A stretch of 64,000 nucleotides of DNA from Paenibacillus stellifer (GCF_000758685.1 NZ_CP009286.1:1456501-1520500), one strand, 5' to 3'; numbered from the stretch's first letter, positions 34,784 to 43,954 are shown. Numbers and translations: made by a program. Notes: generated by a model from the sequence alone, not told the origin.

Positions 34784-36090
34784 TCGAGCTGCAGGATATA
34801 CACAAGTCGTTCACCCGCAAGGGCCGGACGATCCAGGCGCTGAAAGGCGTGTCTTTGAAGGTTGAAAAAGGCGATATTTTCGGCGTCATCGGCTACAGCG
34901 GAGCCGGCAAGAGTACCCTGCTCCGGATGGTGAATTATTTGGAGCGCCCGACCAAAGGGCGCGTGCTGGTAGGAGGACAGGCGCTGGATGAGCTCACACC
35001 GTCTCAGCTTCGCGCGGAGAAGAAGAAGATCGGCATGATCTTTCAGCACTTCAATCTGCTGGAGTCCAAGACCGTGTATGACAATATCGCAATTCCGCTT
35101 GTGCTTCTTAAGCGGAGCAAGCACGAGATCCGCGAGCGTGTGAACGAGCTGCTCTCCTTCATCGGGCTGGCCGACAAAGCGAACAGCTATCCGAAAGAGC
35201 TGTCGGGCGGTCAGAAGCAGCGGGTTGGCATCGCCCGGGCGCTGGCCAGCAATCCATCAATTCTGCTGTGCGATGAGGCCACTTCGGCCCTGGACCCGCA
35301 GACGACGCGTTCGATTCTTGAATTGCTTCAAAAAATCAATGAAGCGTATTCGATTACTATTCTGATCATTACGCATGAAATGGGCGTCATTCAGCAGATC
35401 TGCAACAAGGTTGCCGTGATGGAGAAGGGCGAGATCATCGAGCAGGGCGGGGTGCTTGAGGTGTTCGGGAATCCCGCCCACCCGACAACGGAGAGCTTCG
35501 TGCGGACGGTCATTCAGACATCCGTACCGGACAGTGTGCTGCGGACGCTGGAGCCCGAAGGAGCCCCAGGAAGGCTGTTCAAGCTGAAATTCATCGGCAG
35601 CAACGCCTCGGAGCCGATTGTTGACAGCCTGGTTCGCACATATGGTGTTGGTATCAATATTTTGTTCGCGAACATGAACGAGATTCAGAACACGACGCTG
35701 GGAACGATGATCCTGAAGGTGACAGGCGGCCAGCATGAAGTTGCCAGAGCCGTTGAATTTCTGGAGGCCCGGGGAGTGGAAGTCCGGGAGCTTCATGACG
35801 GCACGAACACTCGGGAAGCCGGTCGGGAGAGCGAAGCCGTGGACCTGACCGGAGAATTGTTAGAATCAGTAGAATCGGTGAAGGACAGAGACGGGCAGCA
35901 TGCCGCAAGCTCTGAGCGAACCGCCGGCATTCATGAAGACTCAAGCTGGCAAGAGCATGAAGGCGAGGGGTTGAATACCCGCGTCCGCCTTATCAAGAAG
36001 TCTGAAGGCAGCAGTCAAGCGGCTCCGAAGGATGCCGCAGAGGGCGAATCCGCCGACCATACTGCCGCTAAGGAGGTATCGATTCTATGA
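34780..36090 (+). CDS. metN: Methionine ABC transporter ATPase MetN with long C-terminal tail
   Basis: 436 aa against about 340 usual. Walker A GYSGAGKST, signature LSGGQKQRV, Walker B ILLCDEATSALD, H-loop ITHEMG; the NIL regulatory domain that senses methionine is at about residues 265-339. Residues 340-436 form an extra acidic, low-complexity tail (TGELLESVESVKDRDGQ, later KKSEGSSQAAPKDAAEG) with no known domain. It overlaps both neighbours by ATGA, and the metI RBS AAGGAGG is coded within the tail. Confidence 0.92.
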   Translation: MIELQDIHKSFTRKGRTIQALKGVSLKVEKGDIFGVIGYSGAGKSTLLRMVNYLERPTKGRVLVGGQALDELTPSQLRAEKKKIGMIFQHFNLLESKTVYDNIAIPLVLLKRSKHEIRERVNELLSFIGLADKANSYPKELSGGQKQRVGIARALASNPSILLCDEATSALDPQTTRSILELLQKINEAYSITILIITHEMGVIQQICNKVAVMEKGEIIEQGGVLEVFGNPAHPTTESFVRTVIQTSVPDSVLRTLEPEGAPGRLFKLKFIGSNASEPIVDSLVRTYGVGINILFANMNEIQNTTLGTMILKVTGGQHEVARAVEFLEARGVEVRELHDGTNTREAGRESEAVDLTGELLESVESVKDRDGQHAASSERTAGIHEDSSWQEHEGEGLNTRVRLIKKSEGSSQAAPKDAAEGESADHTAAKEVSIL

Positions 36091-36743
36091 ACACGATTAT
36101 TACAGCGGATCAGCTGTTTCAAGCGCTGCGCGAGACGGTGGTCATGGTAGGGGTCTCATTATTCTTCGGTGCGCTGCTCGGCATCCCGATCGGCATCCTG
36201 CTGGTGCTTACCCGGCCTGGCGGGATTAAGCAGAATCGGTTCATCTACTCGATTCTCAATCCGCTGATCAACGTCGTCCGGTCCCTTCCTTTTATCATTT
36301 TGCTTGTCGCCATTATCCCGTTCACCCGTATGCTGGTCCATACTTCAATTGGAACAAGCGCAGCCATCGTACCGCTGGTCGTGTATGTGGCGCCTTATAT
36401 CGGCCGGCTTGTCGAGAACTCCCTGCTGGAAGTCAGCCCCGGAATCATGGAGGCGGCGGAGGCAATGGGAGCGACGACGTTTCAGGTCATCCGGCATTTT
36501 CTGCTGCCCGAAGCGTTCGGTTCCCTGATTCTGACGATGACTACCGCTACAATCGGCCTGATCGGCGCAACGGCGATGGCGGGAACGGTCGGAGGCGGCG
36601 GAATCGGGGATCTTGCCATTTCCTACGGCTACCAGCGGTTTGACACCTTCGTTATCCTGGTTACGGTTGCCATACTGATTCTTTTTGTTCAGGGCATTCA
36701 GTCGGCGGGGAACCTCTTGTCCCGCAAAGCGCGCCGGGAATAG
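36087..36743 (+). CDS. metI: Methionine ABC transporter permease MetI
   Basis: 218 aa, ATG in ATGA overlap with metN. Five membrane spans. The EAA loop is GIMEAAEAMGATTFQVI, and LPFIILLVAIIPFTRML and TVGGGGIGDLAISYGYQRF are typical for MetI. Forms the homodimeric channel of the MetNIQ importer for L- and D-methionine. Confidence 0.95.
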   Translation: MNTIITADQLFQALRETVVMVGVSLFFGALLGIPIGILLVLTRPGGIKQNRFIYSILNPLINVVRSLPFIILLVAIIPFTRMLVHTSIGTSAAIVPLVVYVAPYIGRLVENSLLEVSPGIMEAAEAMGATTFQVIRHFLLPEAFGSLILTMTTATIGLIGATAMAGTVGGGGIGDLAISYGYQRFDTFVILVTVAILILFVQGIQSAGNLLSRKARRE

Positions 36744-36857
36744 CGAGTAAGGCACGGCGAGTAGTGCGGAGAGGGTAGGGCAGCGGCAAGATACAGGCAG
36801 GATGGCAGGTACGTGTCACGGCTCAAGGATTTGGTTTGGGAAAAGGAGGGGAAAGCG

Positions 36858-38045
36858 TTGGAACCTAAAGTGATTGTCCGGGCGGCTCCGCAGGAGTACG
36901 TGTGCGGACAGGGAGTCTGGGAGGATTTGCAAAGTCATTTGGAGCGCCGGGGCATCGACTCTGCGCTCGTCGTGCATGGCGGGCGCTCCTGGGAGGCGGC
37001 CGCTCCTTATTTTCCGGACGTTCACACCGTCCGGCTGGAGTACTATCGGTACGGCGGCGAATGCACCTATTCCGAACGGGATACGATTGCTTCGAAGGTG
37101 ACGGAGTTTGGAGTGCAGGCTCTTATCGCCGTGGGCGGGGGCAAAGTCAGCGATTCGGCGAAAGCGGCGGCCGCGCTGCTGCGCATACCCGTTATTATTT
37201 TGCCGACGCTGGCAGCGACTTGCTCGCCCTGGTCCTCATTAAGCGTCATGTATGACGCTTCGGGGACGGCGGTTGGATATGAGGTGTATCCGCACAGCAA
37301 TGCGCTCGTGCTGGTGGAGCCGCTTGTGCTTCTGGAATCGCCAAAGGAGCTCCTGGTAGCCGGAGTCGGCGATACACTGGCCAAATGGTATGAAGCCGAT
37401 GCGATTATCGCCCATCTGCCGAGTGTCGCCGAAGAAATTGCCATCGCTCATTACGCCGCGCGCAGATGCCGCGACAATCTGCTTGCGTTCGCCGCGGAGG
37501 CTCTGGCCGCCCAGGAAGCCGGAACGCTGAATGAGGCGTTTGTCCGGGTCGTGGAGACCATCTTCCTCACCGCCGGACTTGTAGGCGGATTCGGAGAAGA
37601 TTACGGCCGCACCGCAGCAGCTCATTCTATTCACGACGGCCTGACCGTTCTGCCGCAGTCGCATGATCTGCTTCATGGCAGCAAGGTGGCTTACGGTGTA
37701 ATCCTGCAGCTGCTTCTGGAAGGCAAGCGGGAAGAGATCGCCTCGCTGCTGCCCTTCTATGAGGCGTTAGGCTTGCCTGCTTCGCTGGAAGATATGGGGC
37801 TTGGCGGACTTAGCCGGGCCGAACGGCTGGCAGTAGGAGTCCGGGCCACCGAACCCGGGGCCTCCATCCATCGGATGCAGGGGCATTTCGACGCGGAGCT
37901 GGTGGCAGATGCGATGGAGGAACTCGAGTCTGTGGTGACTGATCTGCGGGCCAAAGCTGCCGGTCAGCCCGGACAGCCTGGACAGCCCGGACCCACCCAG
38001 GCCGCTGTCCCGGAGCAGAAGCGGGTAAGTGCGGGGAGACGTTAA
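36858..38045 (+). CDS. Iron-containing alcohol dehydrogenase family (HcxA/GldA-like)
   Basis: 395 aa from TTG 36858, which has a perfect AAGGAGG 8 nt upstream; GTG 36813 has no good RBS. The NAD motif VGGGKVSDSAKAA and metal ligands in GVGDTLAKWYEAD, HSIHDGL and LLHGSKVAYG place it with glycerol/hydroxycarboxylate dehydrogenases. E. coli HcxA reduces 2-keto acids and sits beside a methionine aminotransferase gene, so reduction of methylthio-keto acids is a fair guess. The C-terminus carries a short GQPGQPGQPG repeat. Confidence 0.78.
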   Translation: MEPKVIVRAAPQEYVCGQGVWEDLQSHLERRGIDSALVVHGGRSWEAAAPYFPDVHTVRLEYYRYGGECTYSERDTIASKVTEFGVQALIAVGGGKVSDSAKAAAALLRIPVIILPTLAATCSPWSSLSVMYDASGTAVGYEVYPHSNALVLVEPLVLLESPKELLVAGVGDTLAKWYEADAIIAHLPSVAEEIAIAHYAARRCRDNLLAFAAEALAAQEAGTLNEAFVRVVETIFLTAGLVGGFGEDYGRTAAAHSIHDGLTVLPQSHDLLHGSKVAYGVILQLLLEGKREEIASLLPFYEALGLPASLEDMGLGGLSRAERLAVGVRATEPGASIHRMQGHFDAELVADAMEELESVVTDLRAKAAGQPGQPGQPGPTQAAVPEQKRVSAGRR

Positions 38046-38161
38046 TTCCCGAAGCAAGCGGAGGAAATGCAAACAACTATGCTGCGTCCGGGTTATCCGG
38101 CCGCCGGCGCTTGCAGCACTGGGCCTTTCTTGGTCCGCAAGCGCCGATGAAGGAGAGAACG

Positions 38162-38935
38162 ATGGGAATCGCGATTATCGGAGCGATGGAAGAAGAGATT
38201 GCGTGGCTGCGCAGCCGGGTGGAGCAGCCGATCCAGACAGAAGCCGCAGGGGGAACATTCTACAGCGGAACGCTTGCGGGCCGGGAGGTTGTGCTGCTCC
38301 GGGGCGGAGTCGGCAAAGTCAACGCGGCGCTGACCGCCGCGCTTCTGATCGAGCGCTGGCAGCCTGAGCTGATCGTGAATATCGGCTCGGCGGGAGGCAT
38401 CGGCGACGGTCTTCGGATCGGCGACGTTGTAGTCGGTACGGAACATGCATACAGTGACGTGGATGCGACGGCGTTCTCCCGTTACGAGTACGGGCAGGTG
38501 CCGCGCATGCCTGCACGCTACAAGGCAGCGGAGCAGCTTGTGGCGGCGGCTCTGCGGCTGGCGGTTGCGCAGCCGGATCTCAGAGTTGTGTCCGGTCTCA
38601 TCACGACCGCCGATTCCTTTATCGGAAACCGGGATGCCGCCGACCTTATACGAACCCGGTTTCCGCAGTCGCTGGTCACGGATATGGAAAGCGCGGCGAT
38701 CGCCCAAGCCGCCTATTGGTTCCGGGTGCCTTTTCTCGCGGTTCGGTCGGTTTCGGATATCGCAGGCGGCGGAGCCGGAGAGCTGTTCGAAGGCAATCTG
38801 GAGCTGGCGGCGCTGAATTCGGCAAAGTTCGCGCTGGAGCTGATTAGCGGGGGCTTGCCGGATGTCGGCGAAGATGCTGACGCCGGTGTACCGCTTGAAG
38901 ACGACGAGCGGGTGTCCGGCGAGGTCACGAGCTGA
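38162..38935 (+). CDS. mtnN: 5'-methylthioadenosine/S-adenosylhomocysteine nucleosidase
   Basis: 257 aa from ATG 38162 (AGGAGA 38151-38156); earlier ATGs lack an RBS. MtnN removes adenine from SAH and MTA; the product of SAH is the LuxS substrate. Motifs: IAIIGAMEEEI with the catalytic Glu, NIGSAGGIGDGLRIGD, DMESAAIAQAAY and VRSVSDIAGG. About 25 extra C-terminal acidic residues follow the usual end. It closes the methionine operon. Confidence 0.93.
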   Translation: MGIAIIGAMEEEIAWLRSRVEQPIQTEAAGGTFYSGTLAGREVVLLRGGVGKVNAALTAALLIERWQPELIVNIGSAGGIGDGLRIGDVVVGTEHAYSDVDATAFSRYEYGQVPRMPARYKAAEQLVAAALRLAVAQPDLRVVSGLITTADSFIGNRDAADLIRTRFPQSLVTDMESAAIAQAAYWFRVPFLAVRSVSDIAGGGAGELFEGNLELAALNSAKFALELISGGLPDVGEDADAGVPLEDDERVSGEVTS

Positions 38936-38984
38936 AGAATCAAGACCCGGCTTCAAGCCGGTATAGTAAGACATAGCAATATAC

Positions 38985-39026
38985 AAAGGAGCGCGGAACC
39001 CGCTTATTGCGGTTTCGCGCTCCTTT
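38985..39026. terminator. Terminator-like long hairpin after mtnN
   Basis: AAAGGAGCGCGGAACCCGC pairs with GCGGTTTCGCGCTCCTTT across a 5-nt loop; the A and T ends of the stem let it work in both directions. Confidence 0.7.
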
Positions 39027-39077
39027 ATATTTGACCGGCCTTTGGCCCGACCGTCCGTATAAGCTGATCTCAGAGAC

Positions 39078-39147
39078 ACCGCAAGTTACAACCGTAAGTT
39101 ACAACCGCAAGTCTCCACTGCAAGCTGTAACCCGCCGCAAGCTGCAT
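39078..39147. repeat. 13-bp tandem repeat cluster
   Basis: Four adjacent copies of a 13-bp unit (ACCGCAAGTTACA, then ACCGTAAGTTACA, ACCGCAAGTCTCC, ACTGCAAGCTGTA) are followed by a partial fifth copy. It is noncoding, between convergent genes. Confidence 0.75.
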
Positions 39148-39161
39148 TCTCAAGTCCGCTA

Positions 39162-39962
39162 TTAGATCGTCTGCAAAATAAATTTATCGATAACTTGCTT
39201 GACGCCGTCTTCGTTGTTGCTGGCCGTCACATAGTTTGCAATTTCCTTCAGCGCCGGAATAGCGTTCGCCATCGCTACGCCGAGACCGGCCGTTTCAAGC
39301 ATTTCATGGTCATTCCAGGAGTCGCCGACGGCAATTGTCTGGGACAGGTCGCAATTAAAATAATCGGCCAGGAACTCCAGCGCCAGCCCTTTAGTTCCTT
39401 CCTTATGCATAATTTCGAGAAAATGCGGCTTCGATTTCGTAATATGGACTTCTTCGCCCAGCAGCTCGTGAAGCTTGGGGGCAAGCTCATCCAGGAAATC
39501 GGGATCATCAATAATGAGCAGCTTGGGCGTCTGGTAGTCCAGAAGCTTTTTCCAATCGGGCTCGATATAGTATTGGGTCTTGTTCAGGGCTGCATAATCG
39601 ATAAGCTTCTGGTTCTCTTCGCGGGAGTACAGCTTGTCGTCAATGTAGGTCTGCAGGTGAAGGTTGTGCTCAATGCAGTATTCGAACAGCTTGCGGACAG
39701 CATCCTGCGGCACATAGCGCTCGTACAGCACCTTCTCGTCCAGCAAATTCTTGACCAGCGCACCTTGATACGTGATGATCGGCACGTTGAGTCCGGTTTG
39801 GCGGGCAATCGCCTGGGCGGAAGCGTAGGCGCGTCCCGTGGCGAGCGTCACGACAACGCCGGCGGCTACAGCGGCTTCCAGCGCCTGCTGGGTGGCGGGC
39901 GTTACTTCTTTGTCGTCATTGATCAGCGTATCGTCGATATCGATGGCAATCAGTTTATACAT
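39162..39962 (-). CDS. Cof-type HAD phosphatase
   Basis: 266 aa from ATG at 39962 (AAGGAGAG upstream); a longer frame upstream lacks an RBS. Motif I IDIDDTLIND, motif II VTLATGRAY, Lys motif and motif IV AVGDSWNDHEML of the Cof/type IIB HAD group. These enzymes dephosphorylate sugar phosphates, FMN or PLP; the substrate is not evident. Bacillus relatives include YwpJ/YkrA-type proteins. Confidence 0.88.
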   Translation of the reverse strand: MYKLIAIDIDDTLINDDKEVTPATQQALEAAVAAGVVVTLATGRAYASAQAIARQTGLNVPIITYQGALVKNLLDEKVLYERYVPQDAVRKLFEYCIEHNLHLQTYIDDKLYSREENQKLIDYAALNKTQYYIEPDWKKLLDYQTPKLLIIDDPDFLDELAPKLHELLGEEVHITKSKPHFLEIMHKEGTKGLALEFLADYFNCDLSQTIAVGDSWNDHEMLETAGLGVAMANAIPALKEIANYVTASNNEDGVKQVIDKFILQTI

Positions 39963-40334
39963 TCGGTTCTCTCCTTCTCGTCTCTTTACGTCTCTAATGC
40001 TGCCGGACCGGGCCGGGGATGTCGGCCGAAGCCCCATAAGGCGGACCCAGAGCCTGTCGCGTTAGCCAGAGTCCTTCAAGGAGGACTGGGAGGCTTCGCT
40101 CTCCCATCTCAGAGCAGCCCGGAGTGCGGTCCGGCAGCCGTGGCAAGCTGACCAAATTGTATCCCAAAACCGCCAAGCCGACAAGGCGGGACGTGGTTGT
40201 GCAGGCTTCGCCCAGCTTGAAGCAACAGGCTGAAGGAACATGCTGGACAAATGCAGCGCGCCTTGGTATACTGCGATAGCCGTACATTTGTTCTCATTTG
40301 TAAGGATTGGCCCGAAAGGAGCAGGAACAAGGCA
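39963..40334. other. Intergenic region between divergent genes (372 bp)
   Basis: Contains short inverted repeats (AGTCCTTCAAGGAGGACT near 40068-40087 and GGGAG/CTCCC nearby) and the promoter at 40244-40272. No coding frame with an RBS is seen. Confidence 0.5.
40244..40272 (+). promoter_or_regulatory. Sigma-A promoter of the YdjM-like gene
   Basis: TGGACA (40244-40249), 17-bp spacer, TATACT (40267-40272); both boxes match five of six consensus bases. Confidence 0.65.
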
Positions 40335-41048
40335 ATGATGGGCAAATCCCACCTGGTGATCAGCACCGGGCTTACCCTGTCGGCCATGCAGCTGGCCGGC
40401 CTGCATATCGGAGTACCCGCCGTCGCCGTAACGGTCTTAAGCTCCCTGCTGCCTGATATCGACGAGCCGAATTCGCTGCTCGTGCGCAAGGCGCTTCCGA
40501 CATTTCTGCTGCGCATCCTTCAGCTGGCGCTCATTGCGGGAGCCATCTATTGGTATTTGGCCGGGATATCGCCGTATCCCTGGAATCTCGTCATGGCACT
40601 GCTTGTCGCCAGTGTCGCGTTCCTGCCGGGGCGAAGACTGCGCCAACTGGTCATGCTGCTGCTTGCCGCGACGCTCATGGCGTATGGAAATGCCTTTGAT
40701 CCCTGGAACGCGATTGTCGGCTGTATTCTGGTGATTGCCGCAGTCGTCCCCCACCGAGGACTGACCCATACGCTGTACGGGCTCGCCGGATGGACGGCGC
40801 TGCTGTATTTTGCGGGCCGCTTGATCGAGGGCGGAGACACTCTGTGGATCGCCGGAGGCCTATCCTACGGCCTGCATTTGCTGGCCGATTCGCTCACTCA
40901 GCGCGGCATTACTCCGCTTCCGCCGCTCGAATGGAAGCTCCGGCTCAAGCTGATGAGCACCGGGACGAAGAAAGGCGGAGCACTGGAGGCGATCTTCGTC
41001 ATGCTGACGCTGGCGGTGGTCACTTATACGTTTGTACTGACCCGGTAG
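40335..41048 (+). CDS. YdjM-family membrane-bound metal-dependent hydrolase
   Basis: 237 aa from ATG 40335 (AAGGAG about 14 nt upstream; ATG 40338 equally possible). The family motif is GKSHLVISTGLTL at the start, then LLPDIDEPNSLL and PHRGLTHTL (metal ligands His/Asp), and GYLLHLLADSLT-like GLHLLADSLTQRG. Several membrane spans. In E. coli YdjM is LexA-controlled; Bacillus YvsG is similar. The reaction is unknown. Confidence 0.85.
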   Translation: MMGKSHLVISTGLTLSAMQLAGLHIGVPAVAVTVLSSLLPDIDEPNSLLVRKALPTFLLRILQLALIAGAIYWYLAGISPYPWNLVMALLVASVAFLPGRRLRQLVMLLLAATLMAYGNAFDPWNAIVGCILVIAAVVPHRGLTHTLYGLAGWTALLYFAGRLIEGGDTLWIAGGLSYGLHLLADSLTQRGITPLPPLEWKLRLKLMSTGTKKGGALEAIFVMLTLAVVTYTFVLTR

Positions 41049-41377
41049 AATGGAGGCGCAAGCTGCCGGACAATCGAATAGTCATTCAGGCGCGAAGCAT
41101 CCGGGCGATACTCCATTCCCGGATGCTTCGTTTTCTATATCGCTGGCGACAGACGGAGGGAGCGACAATATTACCGGCTAAGTGCACTAGGAACGTAGAA
41201 CAACAGGGGCGAAGGGCAGGAAGAGGCAAGAGGCAAGAGGCAAGAGTTGAAGATGCGTCGGTTTCACTGGAAAGCGGGCGGTCGTGTTTGGTTTAGAGGC
41301 AAGAAAGGTAAAATGTAAAAAGGAGCTATTGCCTTCAGGAGGGCAAGAAAAGGAGCGAAAAAGGAGCGATAGAAACC
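41049..41377. other. Intergenic region (329 bp)
   Basis: Contains the terminator at 41093-41134 and, from about 41210, a purine-rich stretch with three GAGGCAA heptamers in tandem (41224-41247) and GGAGCGA-type repeats just before the next start. No gene is seen. Confidence 0.55.
41093..41134 (+). terminator. Terminator of the YdjM-like gene
   Basis: A perfect 13-bp stem (CGAAGCATCCGGG with CCCGGATGCTTCG, 12-nt loop) followed by four T. Confidence 0.9.
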
Positions 41378-42838
41378 ATGCCGCAACCAATCGTTGAGAC
41401 CGCATACGGCAGACTGCAGGGCATCACGGCTCATGGGGTAAGAGCCTTCAAGGGCATTCCCTACGCCAGCCCCCCTGTCGGAGATTTGAGATTCCGTGCA
41501 CCGGCGGCGCCGAAACCTTGGGATGGGGTAAGGGATGCCTCGCATTTTGGCCCCTTTTGTCCACAGCCGGGCGGCGGAGCAGGCGGGGTGTTCGGCGAAG
41601 CCGACGGAGGAGCCGGCATGTCCGAGGACTGTCTGTATTTGAATGTATGGACACCGGAAGACACCGGAGATGGAGCGCTTCCCGTCATGGTCTGGATTCA
41701 TGGCGGGGCCTTCGAGACCGGTTCGGGCAGCATTCCGGCCTATGACGGAACCGCGCTTGCCGCCCGGGGCAAGGTCGTGGTCGTGACCTTGAATTATCGG
41801 CTGGGTCCGCTGGGCTTCCTTCAGCTGCATTCCCTGCACGAAGACTTCGCGCCCAACGCGGGCTTGCTCGACCAGCTCGCGGCTCTGCGCTGGGTGCAGG
41901 GCAATATCGCCGCTTTCGGAGGAGACCCCGAAAGCGTGACCGTCTTCGGCGAATCGGCCGGCAGCATGAGCATCGCGGCGCTGCTGGCGATGCCCGGCGC
42001 CAAGGGCCTGTTCGCCCGGGCCATTATGGAGAGCGGCGCGTCGCAGGCGCTGAGCGCTGAGCAGGCCCGCGCCATCTGCGCCGGGCTGCTGGAGGAGCTC
42101 GGCCTCCCGCCGCAGGAGGCCGGTCGGCTCCGGGCGATGCCCGCCGCCGAATTGATCGAGGCGGGCGAGCGCATGAAGCGGCGGATGGGCGGCATGGGCA
42201 TGCCGTTCCAGCCGTTCATCGATCCGGCGACGCTGCCCGTGCCGCCGATCGAAGCGGTCCGCTGCGGCGCAGCAGCGGGAATACCCTTGCTGATCGGCAC
42301 GAACCGGGACGAGGGGGCGCTCTTCTTCCGGCCGGATTCGCCGAGTGTGCCGGATGAAGTGATCGCCAGTGCCATGGAGCTGCTTAGCGGCGATCATCGC
42401 GTGAAGCCGTTCATCTCGCGTTACGCCTCCGATTTCGAGGGGCGGGCGGAGCTGATGACCGACCTCTATTTCTGGCGGGGTGCGCTGGAGTTCGCCATGG
42501 GGCAGAGCAGCCATGCTCCGGTCTGGATGTACCGGTTCGACTGGACGCTGCCGTCGCATCCGCTGCTCCGCAAGGCGGTCCATGCCGCCGAAATCCCGTT
42601 CGTATTCGGCACGCTGCCTTTTCTGCAGCAGGCGGGTCTTCAGATTCCTCCAGCAGGGTTCGCGCTGTCCGAACAGATGCAGGAAGCCTGGATCGCCTTC
42701 GCGCACGGCTGTCCGCCGGGCGATCCCGGAGAGTGGCCGGTCTACGAGAGCGGGGAGCGGGCGACGATGATCTTCGGCGACCACAGTCTCATGGTCAAGG
42801 ACCCCGATGCGGACAAGCGCCTTGTGCTGGGCATCTGA
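41378..42838 (+). CDS. Carboxylesterase type B (PnbA-like)
   Basis: 486 aa. Oxyanion hole WIHGGAFETGSG, nucleophile GESAGSMS (about residue 193), Glu in GTNRDEGALFF and His in VHAAEIPFVFG. EDCLYLNVWTP is the second family signature. B. subtilis PnbA hydrolyses p-nitrobenzyl and other esters. Cytosolic, no signal peptide. It stands alone, with a purine-rich leader and GGAGCGATAG RBS, and shares a terminator with lplA. Confidence 0.93.
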   Translation: MPQPIVETAYGRLQGITAHGVRAFKGIPYASPPVGDLRFRAPAAPKPWDGVRDASHFGPFCPQPGGGAGGVFGEADGGAGMSEDCLYLNVWTPEDTGDGALPVMVWIHGGAFETGSGSIPAYDGTALAARGKVVVVTLNYRLGPLGFLQLHSLHEDFAPNAGLLDQLAALRWVQGNIAAFGGDPESVTVFGESAGSMSIAALLAMPGAKGLFARAIMESGASQALSAEQARAICAGLLEELGLPPQEAGRLRAMPAAELIEAGERMKRRMGGMGMPFQPFIDPATLPVPPIEAVRCGAAAGIPLLIGTNRDEGALFFRPDSPSVPDEVIASAMELLSGDHRVKPFISRYASDFEGRAELMTDLYFWRGALEFAMGQSSHAPVWMYRFDWTLPSHPLLRKAVHAAEIPFVFGTLPFLQQAGLQIPPAGFALSEQMQEAWIAFAHGCPPGDPGEWPVYESGERATMIFGDHSLMVKDPDADKRLVLGI

Positions 42839-42865
42839 TCTTCAGGCGCAGCGGCCCAAACCCAA

Positions 42866-42909
42866 AAAAGGAGAGGACCGGCGCAGCCGGCTCTCTCCTT
42901 TGTCTTTTT
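42866..42909. terminator. Shared terminator of the esterase and lplA genes
   Basis: GGAGAGGACCGGC pairs with GCCGGCTCTCTCC (two mismatches, 3-nt loop); A-run on the left and TTTGTCTTTTT on the right. Confidence 0.75.
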
Positions 42910-42946
42910 CACCATATCTCAGTAACTCATTACCCGGAAACGACGC

Positions 42947-43954
42947 TTATTCCGACTCTTCCAGAAAAATAAGTCCGATCACATCCTCCGGCTCAATGCG
43001 TCCGAAGTAATGCTTCAGATCCAGCGGAGCCAGCGCTTCCCGGACCTCTGTCTCCTCATAGCGCTTGCCGCGCAGCGCGTTCTCCACATCGGCCACATCG
43101 CCCACGCCGAAGAAGTCTCCGTAAATCTTGATGTCCTCGATCCGCGCATCCTTGATGTCCATCCGGATATCGACGATGCCGCCCGGGAACTTCACCGCAT
43201 GCTTGACGTTGCTCTTCGGCGACTGGCCGTAGTTCCAGTCCCAGTTCCGGTAGCGCTCCTCGGAGATTTGGCTGATCTTGCTCCAGTCCTCGTCGGTCAA
43301 CTTGTACTGCGGCACCTCCGATGGGTCCATGCCGAAGATGGAACGCAGCAGCCCGGCGCGGAACTCCTCGATCGACATATCGGTTCCGAGCAGGTCCTTG
43401 ATGTTGGCGACCCGGCTGCGGACGGATTTCGTGCTCTTGGACTTGAATTTGGCCGGATTGGCCTTCAAGGAGTTATGCACTTCGTCGAGATCCGAATTGA
43501 ACATCAGGGTCCCGTGGCTGAACATGCGTCCTTTGGTGGCGAACTGGGCGTTGCCGGAGATTTTCTGCTCACCGACCTGCAAGTCGTTGCGTCCGCTCAG
43601 CTCCGCATTCACTCCCATGCTTCTCAAATAATCGATGACCGGCTGGGTGAATTTCAGAAAGTTATGGAATGATTCGCCGTCGTCTTTGGTCAGGAAGCTG
43701 AAGTTGAGGTTGCCGAGATCGTGATAGACCGCGCCGCCGCCGGACAGCCGCCGGACGACCTGGATATTGTGGTCTTTGACATATTCCTGGTTGATCTCTT
43801 CGATCGTATTTTGATGCTTGCCGATAATGATGGACGGACTGTTAATATAGAACAGAAGGTAGCTGTCATCCATGGGGAGATGCTTCAGCACGTATTCCTC
43901 AATCGCCAGATTGATGGAGGCGTCCGTGATCCCCGCGTTGTCGATAAAGAGCAT
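42947..43954 (-). CDS. lplA: Lipoate-protein ligase (LplA/LplJ)
   Basis: 335 aa. It activates free lipoate with ATP and transfers it to E2 and GcvH proteins. Motifs RRLSGGGAVYHDLGNLNFSF (residues 69-88), KISGNAQF with the catalytic lysine, and the C-terminal accessory domain (EYRYRNWDWNYG-like ERYRNWDWNYGQSP) are present. CGGAGGA precedes the ATG at 43954. It is in single-gene context; divergent to the MocR gene. Confidence 0.94.
   Translation of the reverse strand: MLFIDNAGITDASINLAIEEYVLKHLPMDDSYLLFYINSPSIIIGKHQNTIEEINQEYVKDHNIQVVRRLSGGGAVYHDLGNLNFSFLTKDDGESFHNFLKFTQPVIDYLRSMGVNAELSGRNDLQVGEQKISGNAQFATKGRMFSHGTLMFNSDLDEVHNSLKANPAKFKSKSTKSVRSRVANIKDLLGTDMSIEEFRAGLLRSIFGMDPSEVPQYKLTDEDWSKISQISEERYRNWDWNYGQSPKSNVKHAVKFPGGIVDIRMDIKDARIEDIKIYGDFFGVGDVADVENALRGKRYEETEVREALAPLDLKHYFGRIEPEDVIGLIFLEESE

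Noticed and set aside
39078..39147. CRISPR array
   Set aside because: Repeats are 13 bp in direct contact with no spacers and there are no cas genes.
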